A DNA stretch of 28,270 nt from an uncultured Prevotella sp. Lineage in GTDB: Bacteria > Bacteroidota > Bacteroidia > Bacteroidales > Bacteroidaceae. The number at the start of each line of letters is the position of its first letter. Position 1 is the stretch's first letter. The translations under genes were made by a program, and so were the position numbers. The notes under the pieces were generated by a model. It worked only from the letters and a program-made list of their open reading frames with translations. It was not told where the DNA came from and ran no database searches. The stretch is from the NCBI GenBank assembly GCA_947072805.1, contig CAMTJK010000005.1, positions 1-28,270 on the forward strand. The letters run 5' to 3'. This document shows, in pieces, positions 16,352-23,576 of the stretch.

Positions 16352-17875
16352 ATGATGATGAAACTAAGACTATATATAGCTATATTGTTTGCCGCGCTTG
16401 CCTTTACTCCGGCAGATGCGCAGACACCCGAAGAGGAAGCAACGGTAAGAGCCATCCGTCCGTGTATAGGGAAACATGGTCGTGCGGAGCTGGACGCTTT
16501 TATAGAACGAGACATAATGCCTAAATTTAAGAAGAGCCCTTATGTCATGGTTGGCATTTCGCGTCATTTTAACGATGCCAGCGACAGTATCATGGCGTTC
16601 AAGTATGTAGACAAGGCTCTCTCCATCGACAATAAGTATGTGCCTGCTTATGTAATGAAAGCAACGATATATAAGGATTGGGCACGCTCTCATGAAGATT
16701 CTCTTACGGCATTCTCATGGTTTGACAAGGCAATAGAAGCCGACCCTAAGAATCCCGAAGGCTATGTGGGCTATACAAAATTCCTTGCGAAGACAGATCC
16801 CGATGCAGCTGTAGAAAAGCTGAAGACCATTCTAAATCATGTCCCTGACTATCCCGTTTATATTGAGGCGGCACAAATCTACGATGCCGAACGGAATATA
16901 GAAAAGGTTGTTGAATGTTTCGGAAAGGCGGACATGGCGCAGATGGCTAAAGGAAACTTTGTGCTGTATGCCACCTATCTCCGTGTAGGAAAACTGTATG
17001 ACAAGGCAGATTCCGTCCTGATAATGGCTTTGGCAAAGTTCCCCACTGACGAACAGCTCAACCGCCTTGCTTTGCGTAACAGTTTCAACCTCAAGAACTA
17101 CGATGCCGCATTGGAACGGGCTGAAATGCTTTTTAAGTCGGACAGTGCTGAAATCACACAGGCCGATTATATATATTATGCTCAGGCTTACGATGGAAAG
17201 AAACGCTATAAGGATGCAATTGCAAAATACCAGGCAGCCATAGACATTGTATATAACCGTTCTGACTTCAAGAGTGATGATACTTATAATAATGCGGTGA
17301 AGCAGATACCGAAATTGAAGGGCAATGCAATGGAAGCTATAGCTAATGATTATAACGAGATGGGCTTCACGGATAAAGCTATTGAGATGCAGCAGGCTTT
17401 GATAGACTATCGCAAGGAGCAGGGAACGCCGGAAGCAAACGATGCCTTGCAACTTGCCAAATATTATGAGACGCAGGCAGAGGTGGAAATGGGTGAGGCG
17501 CAAATAGAGACTTATAAGAAAGCCTACGATGCTTATGGGATGATTGCCGAGATATCGCCGAAAAATGCCTCACTTGCCTACTATTTTAGGATACGTACTG
17601 GATTATACTATGTTGAAAAGGGAACACCATTGGGCTTTGCGGAGACAGATGCTATGACATTGATAGATTTGATACCTATAGCAGCAGATATGAGCAAAAC
17701 GGACAGAGCTCGTCTTGAGCTTGCTGTCCAGTATATGATGGGTTATTGTATACAGATTGATGACTATGCAGGGCTGGCTAAATATTACAAGATGATGGGA
17801 CAGATTAACCCTGAACACAAACTGTATTTACAACTTATGAACAATTCGGTTTATCGCAAGAGAATGCGCTTATAA
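16352..17875 (+). CDS. TPR-repeat periplasmic protein
   Basis: A 507-aa protein with a signal peptide ending near PADA|Q. Three consecutive ATGs (16352, 16355, 16358) make the exact start uncertain by two residues. There is no lipobox. Tetratricopeptide-like helices run through most of the length, e.g. YVPAYVMKATIYKDWAR..., FSWFDKAIEADPKNPEGYV and DYIYYAQAYDGKKRYKDAIAKYQAAI. TPR proteins serve as protein-binding scaffolds. It follows the barrel gene by 5 bp and precedes the short fimbrillin by 39 bp, so it is part of the same transcription unit. It is a likely chaperone-like or scaffold component of the envelope apparatus, but no partner can be named. Confidence 0.75.
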   Translation: MMMKLRLYIAILFAALAFTPADAQTPEEEATVRAIRPCIGKHGRAELDAFIERDIMPKFKKSPYVMVGISRHFNDASDSIMAFKYVDKALSIDNKYVPAYVMKATIYKDWARSHEDSLTAFSWFDKAIEADPKNPEGYVGYTKFLAKTDPDAAVEKLKTILNHVPDYPVYIEAAQIYDAERNIEKVVECFGKADMAQMAKGNFVLYATYLRVGKLYDKADSVLIMALAKFPTDEQLNRLALRNSFNLKNYDAALERAEMLFKSDSAEITQADYIYYAQAYDGKKRYKDAIAKYQAAIDIVYNRSDFKSDDTYNNAVKQIPKLKGNAMEAIANDYNEMGFTDKAIEMQQALIDYRKEQGTPEANDALQLAKYYETQAEVEMGEAQIETYKKAYDAYGMIAEISPKNASLAYYFRIRTGLYYVEKGTPLGFAETDAMTLIDLIPIAADMSKTDRARLELAVQYMMGYCIQIDDYAGLAKYYKMMGQINPEHKLYLQLMNNSVYRKRMRL

Positions 17876-17914
17876 CGAAACAGACATTGGTAAGTCTCTG
17901 AACAGGAAACAAAC

Positions 17915-19009
17915 ATGAATATATATAAGATAAAGAAAACTCTGGCAATGATTGTCGCGGCGGCAGCCCTTGTGGCGTGTTCCGACAATGTCGATGAGGG
18001 CGATGACGTCGTGGCAGGTGAGCTATTGACGGTGAGGAAGATAAGTCTCTCCGTTGATGGCGGGCTTGTGGCAGATCCGGCGGAGCCCGCAACGCGAGCC
18101 ATGGGCACCGACTTCCAGAACAGCGAGTTTGCGGAAGGCACCCAGGTAGGCGTGTTCATTCTCACCGCTGCCGACTATCTCAACAATCCGTCGGCACCCG
18201 CAGAACCCGTTACGCCGCCATCCGGCGTTTACGATTCCGAGGCACAGAGGCTCATTGACGACGCATACAGAACAGGAAAATACATCTACGAGAACGTAAA
18301 GGCAACGATAGCTGCTGACGGTTCGCTGCAACGCACCGACGGTCTCGACTTCATCTATCCCGTTTTGGTTTCCGAAAGCGTGGCAATCATCGCCTACGCT
18401 CCTTATAAGGAAGGTGTTACCATTGATAATCTTACTTCGGGCATGCTGCTGCAGGTAGCTGCCGACCAGAGTGCAGAGAGCGAAATGCAGGCAAGCGACG
18501 TGCTTATGGCTGTGCCGTCGCAGGGTAATCCCATGCGTACATCCATAGGACAGGCTGTCAGCCTTACCTTCCGCCATGTTATGTCCAACATACAACTGAA
18601 CCTGAAGATAAACAACGAAAAGAAATACCGTTCCGACAGTATCATCGTGAAACTGAAAAACGTAAGGCGTACAGCCAACCTCATGCCGTTGCTCTCGTCA
18701 AGAGCTTACGAAAATGCCGAGTTTACCGGTGCCGTTTTCGGCAACGATATTGGCGAGAACACCGATGCTGTCGTCATAGCCAGGATTAAAGGAATAAATG
18801 CCGGTTCGGGTACGGTTGTGGAGCGTGTGTGCAATGCTATTGTGCCGCCGCAGGCAATACCCGCAGCCAGTCCGCTCTCATTCGAGATAACGTTCAAGCG
18901 ACGTACCTATTCCAGTACCGACCTTGTGGTAGAGAGACCGGAGCCCACCGAGACCGATGTGGCTCTGCTATCCGGAAAGAAGCGTCTTTACAACGCTTCC
19001 ATTCCCTGA
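17915..19009 (+). CDS. Short fimbrillin-family lipoprotein lacking the C-terminal strands
   Basis: A 364-aa lipoprotein with lipobox LVA-Cys22. A candidate processing motif, PATR61-AMG, lies 39 residues after it. The core carries fimbrillin features: EGTQVGVFIL, QASDVLMAV and LTFRHVMSNIQLNLK. It ends at LLSGKKRLYNASIP, where related proteins read GKxYxxxxxIYG and continue to an EPW motif. The final strand pair present in the three upstream fimbrillins is missing, and no continuation is seen in another frame after the TGA. It differs more from those three than they do from each other. A subunit with a cleavable N-terminus but no donor strand would sit at one end of the fibre, so a tip role is suggested (inference). 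Truncation of a former shaft gene is the alternative. Confidence 0.75.
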   Translation: MNIYKIKKTLAMIVAAAALVACSDNVDEGDDVVAGELLTVRKISLSVDGGLVADPAEPATRAMGTDFQNSEFAEGTQVGVFILTAADYLNNPSAPAEPVTPPSGVYDSEAQRLIDDAYRTGKYIYENVKATIAADGSLQRTDGLDFIYPVLVSESVAIIAYAPYKEGVTIDNLTSGMLLQVAADQSAESEMQASDVLMAVPSQGNPMRTSIGQAVSLTFRHVMSNIQLNLKINNEKKYRSDSIIVKLKNVRRTANLMPLLSSRAYENAEFTGAVFGNDIGENTDAVVIARIKGINAGSGTVVERVCNAIVPPQAIPAASPLSFEITFKRRTYSSTDLVVERPEPTETDVALLSGKKRLYNASIP

Positions 19010-19063
19010 CGCAAAATTTAAACAGGCAAAACAATTAATCAATACACTATAATAATAACAAAA

Positions 19064-21811
19064 ATGAGAAACAGGTATTTACTTATTCTCGCTCTTTTCT
19101 GCTGCATTTCAGCATTCGCCGACCAGGTGAGCCGCTCGACAGCGCTGCAGACAGCCAAGGCCTTTATGCAAGGCAAAGGCAAGAGCATCAAGGCGTCTGT
19201 ACCGTCATTTTCGGCTCCGCTGAAAAACGCCGCAAAGGATGCCGCAAGTTACTATGTGTTCAATGCCGATGGCGGCAAGGGTTATGTTATCGTGTCGGGT
19301 GACGACCGTACAATTCCCGTTCTCGGTTACTCTCTCAATGGCACTTTCGATTCTTCCAACATACCTTCCAACATGAAGGCGTGGTTGCAGTCTTATGCCG
19401 ACGAGATTGCAGCCCTCAAGGATGTGCCTGCCGCAAGCAGCACAGCAGGGAACAATGGCTTTGGAAAGATATCAGCCCTTTCTGTAGATCCTATTGAGCC
19501 GCTCATTAAGACGTATTGGGATCAGAGTACACCTTATTGGAACTATTGTCCTGTTTGGAATTCAGAGCAGTGCTATACCGGTTGTGTTGCCACGTCAATG
19601 GCACAGGTTATGAATTATCACAAGTGGCCCGCAGCTACTACAGCCGAGATTCCCGCATATACAACGTTAAATCATGGCATTTCTATGTCTGCAATCCCTG
19701 CCGGTACAGCGATAGATTGGGAGAATATGTTAGAAGCTTATGGCGGATATTATGATAATAATGGTTCTTCTTTATCAAAGTCATACACCGACGAACAAGC
19801 TCAGGCTGTTGCCAATTTAATGCTTTATTGCGGTACCTCTTTGAAAATGAATTATGGTATTGGTAGTGACGGAGGTTCTGGTGCTTATAATATGGATGTA
19901 GCAAAAGCATTGAAGGAATATTTCGATTACGATGAGAATCTATATTGTGCACAACGTGGTAATTACAGTATTGCCGAGTGGAACTCGCTTCTTCTCTCCG
20001 AGCTTAGCAAAGGACGTCCGATAGTTTATAGCGGACAGTCTTCCGGAGGCGGACACAGCTTTGTCATCGACGGTTATGAAGGTGACGAGACCGGCTATTT
20101 CCATGTAAACTGGGGCTGGAGCGGACTTGCAAACGGATACTTTGCCATATCTGTACTTAATCCTTATAGCACTATAGGTGCAGGAGCAAGTAGTAGCAGT
20201 GATGGTTTTACAGCCAGTCAAGATGCAATAATAGGTGTTCAGAAGAAAGGTTCAACCGAATCTATCACGCCTGAGGTATATCGTAATTCACTTTCTTTCG
20301 AGGATATCAATCTCACGGGAGATGTACTTTCGTTCGATTTCTGGAATATGACGGGACAGGATGCTGTATTCTGTTTAGGATTTTTAATAGATGACAATAA
20401 TGGAAATACTATTGATCACCCTTTTGTATCAGGAGAATTACTTTCTGGATATGGATGTAATGATTATGAGTGTGACCTCAGTTTTATGAAATCTGAGGAG
20501 GCGGGAACATATAAACTGTATCTCTATGGTGAGAAGTCAGTAGAGAGCCTTACCACAGAGGGACGTCGTATTTATGTAGAGGTTACTGTTGACGAAAACA
20601 GTAACATGACATGTGTACTCCATCCTACAAAGATATTGTCTCTGGTTGAAATACCGCAGCCTGCCGAGCTCCCCACTGTTGATAGATCTCAGTGGCTGAA
20701 GGCCAAGATTCAGAACAACGGCGATGAATATAATGATATGCTTTATGTATTTGCCGATCCTGTTTCTGCTTCTACAAGGACATTAGTTATGCAGTCCGGC
20801 GCAGCCATTCCTGCCGGTGGAACTGTCGAAATAGAGATCTACGTAACTCCTACCGTTGCAGAGAACTACAACATTATCATCTCTACCGATGTGGCGGGCA
20901 ACAACGTTATAGGATCAGGTGTACTGAAGATGGTTGCAGACCCGGATCCGGAACCGGAACCGGTTGTTGATCTGTCAGTAGATGGCACTCCGACTATTCC
21001 TGTCAGCATTGTAGCCAACGAGCAGTTCAACATCAGTGTGCCTATAAAGAATAACGGCGATAATTTTGCCGACACTATCTTTGTGAAATATTCTACCGAC
21101 GGTGGCGTGACACTGACAGACCTTACAAAGAATACAATCGAAATCGAGGCTTCGGCTACCGGCACTCTCGAAATCACATCTACATTGGAAAATGCCGGAG
21201 ACTATAAGCTCTATCTGTTTGCAGGAAAACCGTCAAACGAAGTGACAGCCGGAGACGCTTTCTATACATTTGACATTACCGTGAGCGAGCCTGCTCCCCA
21301 GCCTGCAGCAAGTCTGTCGGTAAGCAATCTGAACATTCCGTCGAGCATCACCACCGGTACAGACTTTGAGGTTTCCATGACTATAACCAGTACCGGAGGC
21401 TCATTCAGCGACAATGTAAATGTTTACTATACTGTCGGCGCTGCATCGAGCACAAAGACACTTCTCAACTCATATCCTTACACACTTGCAGAGGACGAAA
21501 GCGCACCGCTGACCCTGCCTCTCAACTTTGCAACTGTAGGCAAGTACACGTTCTATCTCTATGCAGGTGACGCAGAAGAGGCTTTTGCTTCGTTCAGTTT
21601 CACCATTACAAGTTCTGTTGCTCCCGGCGAGTCCGGTCAGGGCGATGCTGACGGCAACGGCGTTGTAGATATTTCTGACGTTGTAACAGTAGTAAACTAC
21701 ATTTCAACCGGCGTAAGCTCCGCTATAAACAAGCAGAATGCTGATGTAAACGGAGACGGTCGCATCAACGTTACCGATGCCATCGAGATTGTTCGCCGCT
21801 TAATTGAATAA
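19064..21811 (+). CDS. C10 family cysteine peptidase with Ig-like repeats and C-terminal dockerin
   Basis: A 915-aa secreted protease with a signal peptide ending near Ala19. About 20-140 is the propeptide, including SYYVFNADGGKGYVIVSGDD. The catalytic domain runs from about 145 to 396: Cys174 in TGCVATSMAQ, His331 in GGGHSFVIDGYEG, and the Asn349-Trp350 region in FHVNWGWSG. This matches streptopain/interpain (MEROPS C10). Beta domains follow at about 405-620. After a DPDPEPEP linker come two CARDB-like repeats (about 635-740 and 749-850). Residues 860-915 form a two-repeat dockerin (DADGNGVVDISD and DVNGDGRINVTD) with calcium-loop residues intact. There is no T9SS-type tail. The next gene starts 19 bp downstream. 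The 54-bp upstream gap has no clear promoter, so it may share the fimbrial transcript. Confidence 0.9.
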   Translation: MRNRYLLILALFCCISAFADQVSRSTALQTAKAFMQGKGKSIKASVPSFSAPLKNAAKDAASYYVFNADGGKGYVIVSGDDRTIPVLGYSLNGTFDSSNIPSNMKAWLQSYADEIAALKDVPAASSTAGNNGFGKISALSVDPIEPLIKTYWDQSTPYWNYCPVWNSEQCYTGCVATSMAQVMNYHKWPAATTAEIPAYTTLNHGISMSAIPAGTAIDWENMLEAYGGYYDNNGSSLSKSYTDEQAQAVANLMLYCGTSLKMNYGIGSDGGSGAYNMDVAKALKEYFDYDENLYCAQRGNYSIAEWNSLLLSELSKGRPIVYSGQSSGGGHSFVIDGYEGDETGYFHVNWGWSGLANGYFAISVLNPYSTIGAGASSSSDGFTASQDAIIGVQKKGSTESITPEVYRNSLSFEDINLTGDVLSFDFWNMTGQDAVFCLGFLIDDNNGNTIDHPFVSGELLSGYGCNDYECDLSFMKSEEAGTYKLYLYGEKSVESLTTEGRRIYVEVTVDENSNMTCVLHPTKILSLVEIPQPAELPTVDRSQWLKAKIQNNGDEYNDMLYVFADPVSASTRTLVMQSGAAIPAGGTVEIEIYVTPTVAENYNIIISTDVAGNNVIGSGVLKMVADPDPEPEPVVDLSVDGTPTIPVSIVANEQFNISVPIKNNGDNFADTIFVKYSTDGGVTLTDLTKNTIEIEASATGTLEITSTLENAGDYKLYLFAGKPSNEVTAGDAFYTFDITVSEPAPQPAASLSVSNLNIPSSITTGTDFEVSMTITSTGGSFSDNVNVYYTVGAASSTKTLLNSYPYTLAEDESAPLTLPLNFATVGKYTFYLYAGDAEEAFASFSFTITSSVAPGESGQGDADGNGVVDISDVVTVVNYISTGVSSAINKQNADVNGDGRINVTDAIEIVRRLIE

Positions 21812-21830
21812 TAAAAAGAGAATACTGATT

Positions 21831-23333
21831 ATGAAAAAGTTTTTAGCAATAATTTGCCTGCTGGCATTGACAGGACTGTGCCGTGCAGCATCATCGGAGA
21901 CACTTACCATATCCGATATCTATTATGATGCCGCTACCTCTTCATGGGGAGTGAACATCGGTCTTGAGAATCCTACTCTGCCCATCACGGCATTGCAGTG
22001 CGATATCGCCGTTCCCGAGACATTCCAGTATACCACAGCGGGTCTCGGCTATGCCTACAAGGTGACATCGCGCCTTCAGACCACAGTGCTCGGCGAGACA
22101 ACAACCACCCACACATGCACGTTGGGCAAGCGCAGCAACGGCACACTCCGTGTGGTTATCTACTCTGCTGACAACGCCCTCATACAGGGCACATCAGGCA
22201 ATGTGATATTTGTGGCACTGACACCCGCCTTAGGTTCTACACCCGACGAGGCTGCCACCTTCCGTGCCAACCTCACCAACCAGGTGTTGAGCTACATAGA
22301 CGAGGCCGGCGTTCCACAGAGCGTCTATCCCGAGGGAATCATCAACGACAACACCCTCAACTGCTTCGACGCACAGGGCAATAAGGTTAAGGTGTGCGGT
22401 GCCGTAGGTACCAACGACTTCAGAGAGCTCAACGAGCTTCTGGCATCAAACGACCGCGTGGTATCTATCGACATTACCAAGATGACGTCTACAGGTCATT
22501 CAAGTCTGACTCCTAAGAACCCCAATGCCCTCATCTTCGCTTCAGCGGCGGGCAAGGTAGCCAACACCGAAAACGTCTTTGTGCTCAATGAAGAGACTAT
22601 GACAGCCGTATGCGCCAATCTCGTGCTCTATCCCGAGACACAGACATTCGAGATGCCTGCCGGTTATACGGCAACGGCAGAGAAGTTTACCTTCAACCGT
22701 ACCTTCAGTGCCGATCTCTGGAGCTCGGTGATGCTTCCCGTCAGCCTTAGCGCAGAGCAGCTGCAGTCTATCACCGACCGTGGTGTAAAGATTGTGAAGC
22801 TCTCCGACTATAACGAAGAAGACGGTGTTGTTTCCTACGCTCTCACAGAGTCGTTCGAAGCCAACACTCCTTACTTCATCCGTCCCGTTGCGCAGTCGTG
22901 CAAGCCCTTTGACAACCTTACCAACATCAGCGTAAGCCCTACAGCTACCACCAATGTCGTGGCAGCCGGCAACATGTCGATGCACGGCGTGTACGACTAT
23001 ACGGTGATAAGCTCCACATCGACGACGGTGTACTACGCTTACAGCATGCGTACCGGAAACTTCTTCAAGGTGGGAACAGACTGCTGGTTCTATCCTTTCC
23101 GTGCCTACCTCGCTCTTACCGGTCCTTCGGTGATAAACAGCAGCGCATTGTCTTCGCTGGCATTCAACTTTGTTGAGCCTACCGCCATCGAGGCAGTAGA
23201 AGCCGAAAAGGCTGCCAACAAGCTGAAGGGTGCAGTATATACCATCGATGGTCGCCGCGTTCAGGCTACCGACATGAACTCACTTGCCCGTGGTCTCTAC
23301 ATCATCAACGGCAAGAAAGTGGTAGTGAAATAA
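21831..23333 (+). CDS. Secreted protein with cohesin-like N-terminal domain and C-terminal sorting tail
   Basis: A 500-aa protein from the ATG at 21831, preferred over the TTG at 21804 because the signal peptide (ending near CRA|A) follows directly. Residues about 24-170 resemble cohesin and related beta-sandwich domains: WGVNIGLENP, ITALQCDIAVPETFQY, TLGKRSNGTLRVVIYSADN, GTSGNVIFVALTPA, then a beta strand near PEGIIND. About 190-455 is beta-rich and unassigned (SVMLPVSLSAEQL...). The C-terminus (VYTIDGRRV...ARGLYIINGKKVVVK, from 469) is the Prevotella-type tail resembling a type A type IX secretion signal. It lies between two dockerin-bearing peptidases and is 19 bp from the first. It could therefore be their surface receptor. 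A protease inhibitor is an alternative, since C10 genes often have inhibitor neighbours. The cohesin call is tentative. Confidence 0.6.
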   Translation: MKKFLAIICLLALTGLCRAASSETLTISDIYYDAATSSWGVNIGLENPTLPITALQCDIAVPETFQYTTAGLGYAYKVTSRLQTTVLGETTTTHTCTLGKRSNGTLRVVIYSADNALIQGTSGNVIFVALTPALGSTPDEAATFRANLTNQVLSYIDEAGVPQSVYPEGIINDNTLNCFDAQGNKVKVCGAVGTNDFRELNELLASNDRVVSIDITKMTSTGHSSLTPKNPNALIFASAAGKVANTENVFVLNEETMTAVCANLVLYPETQTFEMPAGYTATAEKFTFNRTFSADLWSSVMLPVSLSAEQLQSITDRGVKIVKLSDYNEEDGVVSYALTESFEANTPYFIRPVAQSCKPFDNLTNISVSPTATTNVVAAGNMSMHGVYDYTVISSTSTTVYYAYSMRTGNFFKVGTDCWFYPFRAYLALTGPSVINSSALSSLAFNFVEPTAIEAVEAEKAANKLKGAVYTIDGRRVQATDMNSLARGLYIINGKKVVVK

Positions 23334-23356
23334 CACTGACTACCTATATTAACAGC

Positions 23357-23401
23357 AACGGCTCCGTAGCACATTTCCGTGTCTGCGGAGCCGTTTTTTT
23401 A
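23357..23401 (+). terminator. Strong intrinsic terminator
   Basis: AACGGCTCCG (23357-23366) pairs perfectly with CGGAGCCGTT (23386-23395). Inner CAC/GTG pairing (23370-23372 with 23379-23381) adds to the stem, and a T-run follows to 23400. It ends the transcript containing the first C10 peptidase and the cohesin-like gene, and separates it from the second peptidase. Confidence 0.92.
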
Positions 23402-23469
23402 TCAAACCGCACATAACAGCCTGATGACAGATTTTGGCTTAGCCCAAATAGGTCGTTTAATATTGTTTT

Positions 23470-23502
23470 TTTGCGGAATAATCCCGAAAAGTATTAAATT
23501 TG
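23470..23502 (+). promoter_or_regulatory. Bacteroidetes-type promoter of the second C10 peptidase
   Basis: A TTTG (-33) at 23470-23473 and TAAATTTG (-7) at 23495-23502 are separated by 21 bp. Both boxes match the Bacteroides consensus exactly. The transcript would start near 23509, leaving a leader of about 70 nt to the ATG at 23577. Lying just after a strong terminator, it makes the second peptidase an independent unit. Confidence 0.8.
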
Positions 23503-23576
23503 CAGGCGAAAAGGTCGGCGAGGCATGCCTTTCCGGCTTTGGCAATGCATTCTATCCGGACTTTTTACGATACAAA

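Noticed and set aside
23379..23576. 66-residue N-terminal extension of the second C10 peptidase
   Set aside because: It begins inside a strong terminator and spans the promoter at 23470-23502; a signal peptide begins at 23577.
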